Source: Cryptomeria japonica (lineage: Eukaryota > Streptophyta > Pinopsida > Cupressales > Cupressaceae). From it: a stretch of DNA of 64,000 bases. The stretch covers positions 46,490,501 to 46,554,500 of the forward strand of contig NC_081414.1 of the NCBI RefSeq assembly GCF_030272615.1, read 5' to 3'. The notes below the pieces were generated by a model. It did no database searches and was not told the DNA's origin. It was given only the letters and a program-made list of their open reading frames with translations. The translations under genes were made by a program, and so were the position numbers. This document shows, piece after piece, positions 42,552 through 55,417 of this stretch (its first letter is position 1; the number at the start of each line of letters is the position of its first letter).

Positions 42552-45204
42552 AACAAATGCCATAATGTTGTGTGTAAGTTGATCTCATCTTTCTAGGCTT
42601 TCCATCTATTTGATCTCATCCTTCTAGCCTTACCATTTATATACACACATATGGACCCATAATACACTTAGCCTATCCTTGCACACACTCTTCTACACAT
42701 TTTTCTTATTTACATATTTATCACATTCACCAATGCACCTACCTTCATGGAGTTGTTAGCACGTGGATCTAACCATTTATCTACATTGGACATTTTGTAG
42801 TTATGAACTTGTTTTCTTCATTTTTAATATTAAAACTTATTTTAACAAGTAACGTATACCATTTGTAGAATATACAAATAAAACCCTAATTTAGAATGCA
42901 AATACATGTTCAATATGCATAGAAGACTTTGAATCACAAATATATTACATTAGAGAAGTATGTAAAATTGTATTTATGCAAAAAAATAATGTATTATTTT
43001 TTCTCTTCTTATATCTTGTATTGTGAAAGAAATTATGCTTGCATACCTATACTTCAAAAAATCTATGTAAAAAACATCAAGAGATTTCTAATTTTTTTAA
43101 AAATAAAATTCACAAATATCAATAAATCATTAGATTAATTTTTTTTAAAAGAGTATAAATAAGTAAAAAAAGAAGATTACTAAAAAATATAATACACGTT
43201 AAAATGTTCCAATCTCATAATTCAACATTTTTACATATATTTTATGACTAATTATTTTTCCCATCTATTTATAATTTTAATTTATATCAATAAATAATAT
43301 ATATCCCAATATTAAAATAACCATTTTCTATAAATATAACTCATGCAAATAATACAAACTTGTTAATGTAAGTTAAAAGGATGAAAATATCATTGCACCT
43401 CTCTTCTATACTAGCTATATTAGTATCACTTAGTCATTATTTGGGATATAATATTAGGTAAATAGGTAACTCAATGAACAATGTAACATAAACTAACATT
43501 TTATTGTATTAATGGCCTAGAGACTTTAAAAAATGCCTAAGTTCTAGCTGCCCAAATGCTAGTGGAAAAATACCTCCTTGGAACTAGACAACGTGCAAAT
43601 ATCTTTTTCTTGTGAAATGCAACGAAGTTTCCAAATCTGATTCTCTTGAAAATGAAAGTTGTGTGAACTATGAATTGCCTTAGTTGAAAGAAGAAAGTAA
43701 ACCCAGTGATAGAATTCATGCCGTTGGATGTTGTTGAGCAAATTGATATTTTGGAAAAAATAAGTGCGCTACTAACAATGAAGTACAAATCGATTGTCTA
43801 AGTTCAACTATGTCTCATGAATAAGGAAAAGTAAAAAGAATAGGAAGAAGTTAAAAAAAAAAGCATACATTCATACATTTCTCACATTACTCAACATTTT
43901 ATCCATTCGTTAGGTATGCTTGTAATATGTTACAAGCATATGTTTGATCTATCTTATTTTATATTGTAGCATTCAAATACATAAGTGTGGTATGAGTTAT
44001 TTCACTAATATAGATTTTCCACGTATAGGCGCATACTCCTAACCTGGGGCATACTACTAACCTTGTTCCTTTATAGTTATGCCTCTCTAAATTTGATAAC
44101 ATTGTCATTCCTTTGTTCTATGATAACTTTGGTTATTTCCATCTGTGTGGGGGTTGGTTATACTAATTCTAGCTTTTGGTTATCTTATGGGTTTTCAACA
44201 TTAGCCTCTATCGGGTAATCCTTTTAGATTTCCAAATTAATGAGGTTAGACAAGTTGCCCTTGAAAATTTTCATTTAAATCTAATCTAAATTATCATATT
44301 GGCTTTACCTTACCAACATCACTCCTAGGTTTTAACAATTTCTTATCATCAAGACATGTTGGTCTATCCTCTAATGACCAAAAAATAAAATATAAAATTT
44401 ATGTATGGAGAAGAAGGATGACATAGATCTACCTCCTCCTCCTCCTTCTACCATTGCTCTAGCCGCTTAGGCTTTTTTTTTATGCTTTTGGTTATTCGGG
44501 CTATGCATGTGTTTTGTTAAAGATATTTTGATATTTCTACGCTTGGCTTGAGTGACTTTCGGGGAGTGACTTTTTTCCTCCCACCCCCTTTTTTGTGAAT
44601 AGTGTAAATTTATTACTATATAATTTAATAAAAATTCCTATTCATCAAAAAATATAAAATTTATGGGGTGGCATTATATATCACACCTAAAAATAGCCTA
44701 CTAGCTTCATCTACTTACATAAGTAAACATATAAAAATGTCCCAAAAATAGAATGCATTACACAAACAAACTAATGTAAAATGATTTGATAGAACACCCA
44801 CAATTGGTGGTAGGTGTTGGTCTATTGAATATTTACGTGTTGGACATAAGAAACCTAATATTTGGGTTCCAAATCGTGATAAATTTAGTCATATCCAAAG
44901 AAATAAGTGGAAGGCGTTATTAATACAAAAAAAATCAATAAGAAAGTATGATAAAATCATAAATAAAAATAGAAATCAGTTGTAAACTAGATGCAAAACC
45001 ATAATATGAAGATTTATTTATAGGAACCCTTTTTTTTTAAAACTCTGCAACTAAAGAGAGGCAAGCTTGTAGTAATGATAAAATATGTTACAATACATCA
45101 ACTTCAAACTGGATTGTAGCATAATAATGCTCAAATAATCAACAAAATAACTTAATCATACTACCATATCAAAGAACCAATACATAGGAGAGATGATTAG
45201 AAAA
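42552..45204. other. AT-rich intergenic DNA, no gene recognised
   Basis: Only short, featureless ORFs (for example 42929-43138 plus and 43788-43537 minus). The stretch at about 44400-44650, ending TTTAATAAAAATTCCTATTCATCAAAAAA, resembles a LINE 3' end, but no coding part or target repeat supports this. Confidence 0.5.
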
Positions 45205-46720
45205 TGGTGTAGGAGCACTTGGGCTACAATGGTGCCTCACAAAGGTTTTGTGTCTTGATGTTTTGTTTTGTGTTGATTCAAGGTTTTAATAAGATCCTAT
45301 GGACCATTTGTAGTCTTTGCCAATCATTTCCAATCAATTGTAAGGCTTTAAATGCCATTTGTTGTCATAAAGACCTATAAGGTCCTAGTTGGGTCAAAAC
45401 TAGTCAAACCACTCCAAATGTTCCCAAATGGAGTGAAAATGATGTGATTTATGTCTTGAAGTCATTTTTGACATGTTTTAGAGGTTGGGACCAAGTTTGA
45501 AGTCAATTTGATAAGTTATGTAAAAATTGTCACAAAGTTGTAAAGTTGTTATTACAACTTTACAAATTTCTTATGTCACTAATGCATATTTTTGAATCCC
45601 AATGGTTAAATGTAGTTGGGGAAATTTGGGAAAGGTCCAAGAAATTTTAAATAACCTCATTTTGTTCATGGTTGGGGTTGTTGAGATCATATGTAACCTT
45701 TGGAGGAGAAAAATTAATTAAACTAGAAGCATTTTACCTGCAATTTTCTGCAACACCACTACTATTTGGATCATAACTTTCGTGTATGGGCAAATGAAGA
45801 TGTGAGATAAAAATAATTTGTTATCCCTATGAATCACCTTTCATTTGGCACCAATTTTCTTTAATTTCATTGATTTTTGATCCCGATACATGCTTTGTTT
45901 TGAAAGTGGGTCTAAAACCCTTGTTTTGAGGGTTGTTACAAAGAAATGAAGAGATCTTGCCATCCCACTAAGATCTGAAGCCCAAATTTGGTTGGAAAGT
46001 AGGTGTATGGGTCCTTGAAGTGGGTTTTCAATAATTTTTGCCGGAGATGTGTCTCAGAGCACAAAGAAGCATTGATTTCCTAACATCATCATGTGTTAGG
46101 CCAAGTAAGCATGAGAATGAGGGTTGGAGTAGGTCTAAGACAAATTTGAATTCTTAGGAACAAAAATTTGGTGGAATTGGTGGTTTGGAGAAATAAGAAA
46201 AGTTTTGGAACCCTTGTATTTGTGTTTGTTCATATTTTTTGGGTATCTCCTTTGTAAAAGTGACCTATTTGCCCCTTAAAAATGAGGACAATAATTTGTT
46301 TGACCCAAATGTTCCAAAACAACCTATAGTTATTTTGATATATTTTATGTAACTCCCAAAAGGGTATCTAAAAATGGTTTTTTTTTGTGCCTATGGTCAG
46401 AAGTTAAGAAGTTAAGGGCCAAAAACCACTTGGACTATCCTAATAGGCCTAGTAGCCTTGTGTGAAGGAAATACCCTTGTTGGTGATCTCCAATCAATTC
46501 TGAGTGTTATGAGGATTATTTTGATGTCTTATAGTGACCCTAAATCCCTGATAACAATAAGTTATGTGTGTGGAGTGTTGGTTCTTGCATTTGGCTTGAT
46601 AGCCTAGTTGAGGTTTTCTTATGTTGTCTAGTGGTTTGTCCATGAAAGACCTTGATACCCATGAACCATTGAACAATTTTGATATGTGATTGTGTTTTCA
46701 TCCCAAGTTACTCTACATCA
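45205..46720 (+). repeat. 5' LTR of Gypsy-B
   Basis: 1516 bp, collinear with 48969-50468 through shared words such as GGAGCACTTGGGCTACAATG and TAAAAGTGACCTATTTGCCC. Confidence 0.87.
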
Positions 46721-46723
46721 AAG

Positions 46724-46734
46724 TGGTATTAGAG
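46724..46734 (+). other. Primer-binding site of Gypsy-B
   Basis: TGGTATTAGAG, three bases after the LTR end. It is the initiator-methionine tRNA complement TGGTATCAGAG with one mismatch. Confidence 0.78.
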
Positions 46735-46793
46735 AATAGGGAGTATATTCATTGAAGGTGGAAGTTGAAGGTTGAGAGAAGTGTGAAGACAAG

Positions 46794-47820
46794 ATGCCTC
46801 CAAAGAGTGTCATTGGAAGAGAATTTAGTGAACTCAAAGAGAAGCATGCTTGGGAGTTGAGAGAATTGCAAGAAAGGATAGATGCTATAATAGAAGCCTT
46901 GGAATCCAACCAAAGGAGGGATGAGGTCACAGGAGATGTGAGTGACCAAGAGGAAGAAGGAGAACCCCAGGGGGAGCAAGAGGAGCAAGTAGACCCTGAA
47001 GAAGAGAGAATGGCTAGGATTTTGAAGGCAAACAAGAGTGAAATTCATAAGACCAAGGTAGACTTACCCATGTATGGAGGGAAGTTAGATGGAGAAGAGA
47101 TCCTATATTGGATAGAGGCCACAAACAATCACTTTGATTGTGAGGATGTACAAGAGGACCAAAAGGTGAAGATGACAAAGTCAAAATTGAAGGGGCATGC
47201 ATTGCTTTGGTGGGAGTTTGTAAAAAATGAGGGGAGAAATAAAGGGAAAACTGAGATAAATTCTTGGGATAGAATGGTGGCAAAACTGAAAGGGAAATTC
47301 CTCCCTAGTGATTATAGTGTTTAGTTGTTCAAGAGGTTGCAAAACCTTAAGCAAAAGGAACTAGATGTGCAAGCCTACATTGAAGAGTTCTACAAACTGA
47401 GTATAAGGACAAATCATGAAGAAGATGAAGAGGAGATGGTGGCAAGGTATCTCAATGGTCTGAGATACAACATCCAAGATTAGTTGAGTTTCATTACACC
47501 AAGGATGGTAGAGGAGTGTTATAAGTTGCAATCAAAACTGAGGACAGGTTGAAGAGGAAACAAGACAAGTCCATCAGAGGAAGAGGCAACAATTAGAGGG
47601 GTAGAGGTTCCTTCACTACATCCAAATAGTCCCATGAAGACCAAGAAGATGGAAGCAAAGGTAAGGACCAAGTTGTTGATCAAAGAGGTGGATCCAAAGG
47701 TTCTAGGGGCAAACTTGGAGGAGGTATAAGTTCCAACACATTCTCAGGAAGATGCTACAATTGTAATGAGTTTGGTCATCCAGCATTCAAGTGCCCTTAA
47801 AAACAAGGTTCCACTTCAAG
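46794..47820 (+). pseudogene. Gypsy-B gag with zinc knuckle
   Basis: The ORF at 46794-47324 starts MPPKSVIGREFSELKEKHAW (coiled-coil-like N-terminus, then an acidic linker) and contains the Retrotrans_gag core: GGKLDGEEILYWIEATNNHF, LKGHALLWWEF and SWDRMVAKLKGKFLP. After TAG 47322-47324 the frame continues with LFKRLQNLKQKELDVQAYIE and the RYLNGLRYNIQD block. A frameshift near 47527 leads to a zinc knuckle CYNCNEFGHPAFKC (spacing 2-4-4) at 47753-47794, followed by a stop. Inactive through several breaks. Confidence 0.85.
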
Positions 47821-48526
47821 TGGTGGAGAAAGGATAAGTGAAAAGAGAGTACAATTGGTGCAAGAAGATGAGGGTGAAAGTGTTAAGTCTCTAATTAAAT
47901 ATGTTGATCCTAAATTGGGGGAGTCATTGATGATTAGAATAAAAATACTTAAAGCATCAAAGGAGAAGGAGACAATAGAAAGAAGGAGCCTATTCAAGAC
48001 CACTTGCAAATGAAAAGGTAAGGTATGTAAGGTAGTGGTAGATTCGGGAAGCATTGATAACATAGTATCTCAACAAATGGTAGACAAACTAAATTTGGCA
48101 AGAATCCCTCATGGAACACCTTATATGGTATCTTGGTTAAATGATAATCAGTCAATCATGGTGAGTGAACAAAAATTTGTGGAGTTTCAGATTGGTGCAT
48201 ATAAGGATAGGGTACTTTGTGACATTCTACTTATGGATTGTTGTCATCTCCTACTTGGAAGACCATGGCCATTTGATAGGCATGCATTGTATGATGGATG
48301 GGCTAATAATTATACCATTCTTAAGGATGGACATTGGTTTGTACTAACACCATTACAGGAGAGTGGCGAGGAAAAAGGCAATTGCTCTAAGGTCATTATA
48401 TTTGGGAAAAAGGATTTTATGAAGATGAATGAAGAAGAGACAAGTAAAGTTGTAGTTACTCCCATGTTTGGAGATGTCAAATCAGGAAGTTGGAAGGTTG
48501 GTACAATCACAAATGATAGATATTAG
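47821..48526 (+). pseudogene. Gypsy-B retropepsin-type protease
   Basis: In the frame of the zinc knuckle, after a TGA near 48012, the sequence gives the aspartic protease active site VVVDSGSIDNIVSQQMVDKL and the family block DILLMDCCHLLLGRPWPFDR, typical of plant Ty3/Gypsy proteases. The frame stays open to TAG 48526. Normal function is gag-pol polyprotein cleavage inside virus-like particles. Reverse transcriptase should follow directly but is missing. Confidence 0.85.
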
Positions 48527-48968
48527 AGGTTGATGTATGAAATAAACCAAGAAAAGGCCAAAGATCAATTGTATGTGCAGCCATGAGGTGGTTGGAAGAA
48601 GGAGGAAGCAATCTTAGTGGGAACTATTATTTGTCTGATAGTTACAACAAGATTTGATGGGAAGACATTTTCCACCATAGCAGCAGTCCAAGGGACATCA
48701 ACTAAGTGTTTGTATGTAGTTTTTCAAGCAAGGAAGACATCAAGGAAGGCTAAAGAACAAGGTGCAAGTCTGATTACAAGAGATCAATCATGGCAAGGTG
48801 TGCACAAGTCCTACAATGCTAGGCATGAGTCAATAAAAGAGTATCTGATTCCATGGAGGAAGATTAAAGTCTAGAGAACATGTGGAGGGCATGATGAATA
48901 TGAGAAGAAATGTGGAGCAAGGCAATGTATGACTCATGGGAAATGAGTTCTTTTCTAGGCCAAGTGTA
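48527..48968 (+). other. Unassigned remnant before the Gypsy-B 3' LTR
   Basis: Contains an 85-residue ORF (48617-48874) with WQGVHKSYNARHESIKEYLI. It could be the last piece of the deleted pol, but no motif proves it. Confidence 0.4.
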
Positions 48969-50468
48969 TGGTGCAGGAGCACTTGGGCTACAATGGTGCC
49001 TCACAAAGGTTTTTTGTCTTGATGTTTTGTTTTGTGTTGATTCAAGGTTGTAATAAGGTCCTATGGACCATTTTTAGTCTTTGTCAATAATTTCCAATCA
49101 GTTGTAAGGCTTTAAATGCCATTTGTTGTCATAAAGACCTATAAGGTCCTAGTTGGGTCAAAACTAGTCAAACCACTCCAAATGTTCCCAAATGGAGTGA
49201 AAATGATGTGATTTGTGTCTTGAAATCATTTTTGACATGTTTCAGATGTTGGGACCAAGTTTGAAGTCAATTTGATAAGTTATGTAAAAATTGTTACAAA
49301 AGTTGTAAAGTTGTTGTTACAACTTTACAACTTTCTTATGTCAATAATGAATATTTTTGAATCCCAATGGTTAAATGTAGTTGGGGGAAGTTGGAAAAGG
49401 TCCAATAAAGTTTCAATAACCTCATTTTGGTTGTGGTTGGGGTTGTTGACATCATATGTAACCTTTGGAGGAGAAACATTAATAAAACTAGAAGCATTTT
49501 TCCTGCAACAACACTACTATTTTGATCATAACTTTCATGTATAGACAAATGAAGATGTGATAAAAGAATAATTTATTATCCCTATGAATCACCTTTCATT
49601 TGGCACCAATTTTGTTTAATTTCATCGAGTTTTGATCCTAGTACGAGCATTTTTTTGAAAGTGGGTTCGAAACCCTTGTTTTGAGGGTTGTTACAAAGAA
49701 ATGAAGAGATCTCACCATCCCACTAAGATATAAAGCCCAAATTTTGTGGGATGATAGGTGGAGGGATAATTGAAGTGGGTTTTCAATTATTTTTGTAGAT
49801 GTGTTTTGGAGCAGAAATGAAGCATTGATTCCCTAACATCATCATGTGTTAGGCCAAGTAAGCATGAGAATGAGGGTTGGAGTAGGTCTGAGACAAATTT
49901 GAATTCTTGGGCACAAAAATTTGGTGGAATTGGTGGAGACATAATATAAGTTTTAGAATCCTTGGATTGGTGTTTGAGCATGTTTTTGGGGTATCTCCTT
50001 TGTAAAAGTGACCTATTTGCCCCTTAAAAATGAGGACAACAATTTTTTTGACCCAAACGTTCCTAAACAACCTATAGTTATTTTTACGTATGTTAGGTAA
50101 CTCCCAAAATGGTATCTAAAAATGGTTGTTTTTTGTTCCTATGGTCAAGGTTCGAGAAGTTAAGGGCCGAAAACCGCCTAGACTGTCATAATAGGCCTAA
50201 TAGCCTTGTGTGAAAGAAATACCCTTGTTGGTGATCTCCAATAAATACCAAGTGTTAGGAGGGTTATTTTGATGTCTTATAGTGACCCTAAAGCCCCAAA
50301 AATAGTAATTTATGTGGGTGGAGTGTTGGTTCTTGCATTTGACTTAGTAGCCTAGTTGAGGTTTCCTTATGTTGTCTAGTCGTTTGTCCATGAAAGACCT
50401 TGATACCCATAAGCCATTGAAGCATTTTTATCAATGATTGTGTTGTCATCCCAAGGCCCTCTGCATCA
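48969..50468 (+). repeat. 3' LTR of Gypsy-B
   Basis: 1500 bp, homologous to 45205-46720. Its last 467 bp (50002-50468) form the beginning of each unit of the 2708-bp tandem array. Confidence 0.87.
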
Positions 50469-52709
50469 TAAAATAACATGAATTGTATTCCAAAATAAGT
50501 AATAGTAAAACACAAATTCAAAATTAAGCATCCAAATTCTTACAAGGAATTTTACACCTCACCAAAAGGTTAGCATAACCTAAATAGTATCTCCTCTTAT
50601 GTGTCTTACATCCACCTCTTACATCATAATCATAATATATTCTATCGTAATGGTCAAATTGACCCAAAAGACATAAGAACTATGGGAATATAGATCAAAT
50701 ATGTCATAAGATCTAACAATAGAGAATCATCTTACATTCTCTTATAGATCATAATATTTACTTGATTTTTAATGTATCATTGAATGTAACTCTTGATTTA
50801 AATGCCATTACAATTACATGTGAGAGGATCAATAAATAATAAATAATTTTCCCATTGCCTAGAGGGGAATCCAAGTCTACCCTATTTATGTTCCTTAGAC
50901 ATAACAATTATATGCCTACAATATTAAATAAAACTATTTAAATTTATCTAGGGTTTTCCAAGGTGAATAATAGTTGTGTTAGGATTAAGGTGTTGTTTAC
51001 TTTGTGATCTTATGTATATTTTCTATATCTCAAAAATTATTAAAATTGTCTCTTAGAGACCTAATGTTTTATTTAAAAATAATTTATCATTAATTTATTC
51101 CTTGGGAACTTTTACATTTATTTGTTATATAGAGTCATAAGTAGATGGAGTTAGTGTTGGCATTATTGGCATTAAGTTGTCATTGATGTCAACCGGTTTG
51201 GCATGGTCACTGGTGAGTAATAAGTGGTGACCGGTATGGGAGAAGTAAGACATGATGATATCAATCCATATGTGTGTAATAATATAGAAGGTAGGTTACC
51301 GGTACACATGAAATGCATCATCTACCGGTAAAGCAGGACCACTGGTAAGGCAAAGCAAGCAAGCAAAAGAAGAACTGAAGGATGTGAACCGGTATACATA
51401 AAGAAGGTTAATGTTGTCGGTAAATGGACTTAGTAGAAGGACCAACATGTTTGATGGAAGGCCAAGTTGATCCATCGACAGAGAAGAGCTCTGCAGGTAT
51501 GAAGGCCCATTGGTGAAGTTAGGTTATACTGGTAAGGTGATTTGAACCAGTAGTCAATCTTGGTCAGTGAAGGATGTCAAACTGACATAGAAAATCAAGC
51601 ATAGGTGGATGTCGACAAGGATGCCAGGTGGTGATCATAAAGAGGTCGGTGAAGTATTCATCGACGTAACAATCAACAAGCAGGCCGACTTTTATGAAGA
51701 ACTCAAAAATCATGGGAGGATGGCAGAAGGTTGCAGATTGAGGAAGACACTGTGCCAAGTGATTGAATAGACTCTACAAGAAGATCTGATCTTTGCACCC
51801 ATTTGACAAAGGAAACAACCGAGCCTTTAATGGCGTTTGACGAAGAATCATAGAAAAGTATGCTGCAAACATCCAAATATAAAAAATGCACATTGGAATG
51901 CAAGGGGTTGGCGGTGCTAATCGATGACATGTAGATCATCTCTCTAGAAAATAAAAGTGGATCAAATCTTATACAAATTGAGTTGGTGAAGGAAAAACCT
52001 AACACGGCACTGTTCGAATGTTGTTTTGGTGGGAACCCTTAAAGATAAGTATGTGAGCTCAAGACTGGAATGAGTTGATGCTTGATGTGAGGTGTGAGTC
52101 AGAAGAGAGTCTAAGAAAGGAGAAAGATTATCTACCTTAGAGTTTATTCTGAGAAAGTTGCAGTGTGGGTTAGCAAGGTGAACCGGTGAGAGCGTCTAAC
52201 TGGTAGAGACAGAGTAACTGGTAAACTATTGCAGTTCTAATAGTCAAGCTAACCAGTGAGGAGTGATTGGTCAAGAAGGCATCCAAAGAGTGACACAAAG
52301 GAGTGTGAGGTTGAGGGAGAAAGAAGAGAGGTAGAGAGTAACTGGTGAGTGATCAGAGAGAGTAATCTGATAACCGGCAGTGTGAGATCCAATGAAGAAT
52401 AGGAAGTTGTTAACCAATAGAAATCCATTGATTAGGTGTTGCGGAACTCATTTGCAACCAGGTGCTATAACTATATCAAAATTGCATTTCATCATACAAC
52501 ACCGATTTGGAGCTTGGTGCAGGGGTTGGTGCTCCTTGGGTTGGTGCCCTAAACAATTGTAATCGGTTGTTTCATTGTGAGGCTGGATTGGAGCAGTAGA
52601 CTCCAACAACATTTCTCACTGAGGTTTTTCCCACATTGGGTTTTCCTCGTACATCTGGTGTTGTGGGTTATGCATTTGTGTGTTTGCTTCTTTAGATATC
52701 CACATTTAT
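50002..52709. repeat. Array copy 1
   Basis: Contiguous on its left with the rest of the Gypsy-B 3' LTR. Private variants include GTGTGAAAGAAAT (others GAAGGAAAT) near 50208 and TATACATAAAG (others TATACATAGAG) near 51395. Confidence 0.95.
50469..51154. other. Spacer between Gypsy-B and the solo LTR (array component)
   Basis: 686 bp of AT-rich sequence without a gene. It is repeated in every array copy. It ends with GTTAG, the left target-site duplication of the solo LTR. Confidence 0.8.
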
Positions 52710-55417
52710 GTAAAAGTGACCTATTTGCCCCTTAAAAATGAGGACAACAATTTTTTTGACCCAAACGTTCCTAAACAACCTATAGTTATTTTTATGTATG
52801 TTAGGTAACTCCCAAAATGGTATCTAAAAATGGTTGTTTTTTGTTCCTATGGTCAAGGTTCGAGAAGTTAATGGCCGAAAACCACCTAGACTGTCATAAT
52901 AGGCCTAATAGACTTGTGTGAAGGAAATACCCTTGTTGGTGATCTCCAATAAATACCAAGTGTTAGGAGGGTTATTTTGATGTCTTATAGTGACCCTAAA
53001 GCCCCGAAAACAGTAATTTATGTGGGTGGAGTGTTGGTTCTTGCATTTGACTTAGTAGCCTAGTTGAGGTTTCCTTATGTTGTCTAGTCGTTTGTCCATG
53101 AAAGACCTTGATACCCATAAGCCACTGAAGCATTTTTATCAATGATTGTGTTGTCATCCCAAGGCCCTCTGCATCATAAAATAACATGAATTGTATTCCA
53201 AAATAAGTAATAGTAAAACACAAATTCAAAATTAAGCATCCAAATTCTTACAAGGAATTTTACACCTCACCAAAAGGTTAGCATAACCTAAATAGTATCT
53301 CCTCTTATGTGTCTTACATCCACCTCTTACATCATAATCATAATATATTCTATCGTAATGGTCAAATTGACCCAAAAGGCATAAGAACTATGGGAATATA
53401 GATCAAATATGTCATAAGATCTAACAATAGAGAATCATCTTACATTCTCTTATAGATCATAATATTTACTTGATTTTTAATGTATCATTGAATGTAACTC
53501 TTGATTTAAATGCCATTACAATTACATGTGAGAGGATCAATAAATAATAAATAATTTTCCCATTGCCTAGAGGGGAATCCAAGTCTACCCTATTTATGTT
53601 CCTTAGACATAACAATTATATGCCTACAATATTAAATAAAACTATTTAAATTTATCTAGGGTTTTCCAAGGTGAATAATAGTTGTGTTAGGATTAAGGTG
53701 TTGTTTACCTTGTGATCTTATGTATATTTTCTATATCTCAAAAATTATTAAAATTGTCTCTTAGAGACCTAATGTTTTATTTAAAAATAATTTATCATTA
53801 ATTTATTCCTTGGGAACTTTTACATTTATTTGTTATATAGAGTCATAAGTAGATGGAGTTAGTGTTGGCATTATTGGCATTAAGTTGTCATTGATGTCAA
53901 CCGGTTTGGCATGGTCACTGGTGAGTAATAAGTGGTGACCGGTATGGGAGAAGTAAGACATGATGATATCAATCCATATGTGTGTAATAATATAGAAGGT
54001 AGGTTACCGGTACACATGAAATGCATCATCTACCGGTAAAGCAGGACCACTGGTAAGGCAAAGCAAGCAAGCAAAAGAAGAACTGAAGGATGTGAACCGG
54101 TATACATAGAGAAGGTTAATGTTGTCGGTAAATGGACTTAGTAGAAGGACCAACATGTTTGATGGAAGGCCAAGTTGATCCATCGACAGAGAAGAGCTCT
54201 GCAGGTATGAAGGCCCATTGGTGAAGTTAGGTTATACTGGTAAGGTGATTTGAACCAGTAGTCAATCTTGGTCAGTGAAGGATATCAAACTGACATAGAA
54301 AATCAAGCCTAGGTGGATGTCGACAAGGATGCCAGGTTGTGATCATAAAGAGGTCGGTGAAGTATTCATCGACGTAACAGTCAACAAGCAGGCCGACTTT
54401 TATGAAGAACTCAAAAATCATGGGAGGATGGCAGAAGGTTGCAGATTGAGGAAGACACTGTGCCAAGTGATTGAATAGACTCTACAAGAAGATCTGATCT
54501 TTGCACCCATTTGACAAAGGAAACAACCGAGCCTTTAATGGCGTTTGACAAAGAAACATAGAAAAGTATGCTGCAAACATCCAAATATAAAAAATGCACA
54601 TTGGAATGCAAGGGGTTGGCGGTGCTAATCGATGACATATAGATCATCTCTCTAGAAAATAAAAGTGGATCAAATCTTATACGAATTGAGTTGGTGAAGG
54701 AAAAACCTAACACGGCACTGTTCGAATGTTGTTTTGGTGGGAACCCTAAAAGATAAGTATGTAAGCTCAAGACTGGAATGAGTTGATGCTTGATGTGAGG
54801 TGTGAGTCAGAAGAGAGTCTAAGAAAGGAGAAAGATTATCTACCTTAGAGTTTATTCTGAGAAAGTTGCAGTGTGGGTTAGCAAGGTGTACCGGTGAGAG
54901 GGTCTAACTGGTAGAGACAGAGTAACTGGTAAACTATTGCAGTTCTAACAGTCAAGCTAACCAATGAGGAGTGATTGGTCAAGAAGGCATCCAAAGAGTG
55001 ACACAAAGGAGTGTGAGGTTGAGGGAGAAAGAAGAGAGGTAGAGAGTAACTGGTGAGTGATCAGAGAGAGTAATCTGATAACCGGCAGTGTGAGATCCAA
55101 TGAAGAATAGGAAGTTGTTAACCAATAGAAATCCATTGATTAGGTGTTGCGGAACTCATTTGCAACCAGGTGCTATAACTGTATCAAAATTGCATTACAT
55201 TATACAACACCGATTTGGAGCTTGGTGCAGGGGTTGGTGCTCCTTGGGTTGGTGCCCTAAACAATTGTAATCGGTTGTTTCATTGTGAGGCTGTATTGGA
55301 GCAGTAGACTCCAACAACATTTCTCACTGAGGTTTTTCCCACATTGGGTTTTCCTCGTACATCTGGTGTTGTGGGTTATGCATTTGTGTGTTTGCTTCTT
55401 TAGATATCCACATTTAT
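52710..55417. repeat. Array copy 2
   Basis: Shares CCACCTAGAC and AATAGACTTG with copy 3 in the Gypsy part. Private variants include GCCACTGAAGC and CCAGGTTGTG. Confidence 0.95.

Larger units (their letters stand above)
45205..50468 (+). mobile_element. Gypsy-B: Ty3/Gypsy element reduced to gag and protease
   Basis: 5.26 kb with LTRs of 1516 bp (45205-46720) and 1500 bp (48969-50468), both beginning TGGTG(T/C)AGGAGCACTTGG and ending CATCA. The flanks are GAAAA on the left and TAAAA on the right, a near-TSD. A primer-binding site is present at 46724. The 2.2-kb interior has gag, zinc knuckle and retropepsin, then a short unassigned segment, with no reverse transcriptase, RNase H or integrase. 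No clear polypurine tract precedes the second LTR. It is a deletion derivative that could not have moved unaided. The end of its 3' LTR is part of the tandem array starting at 50002. Confidence 0.85.

Noticed and set aside
44400-44650. LINE 3' end
   Set aside because: Only the A-rich end looks right. There is no coding part, clear tail or target duplication.
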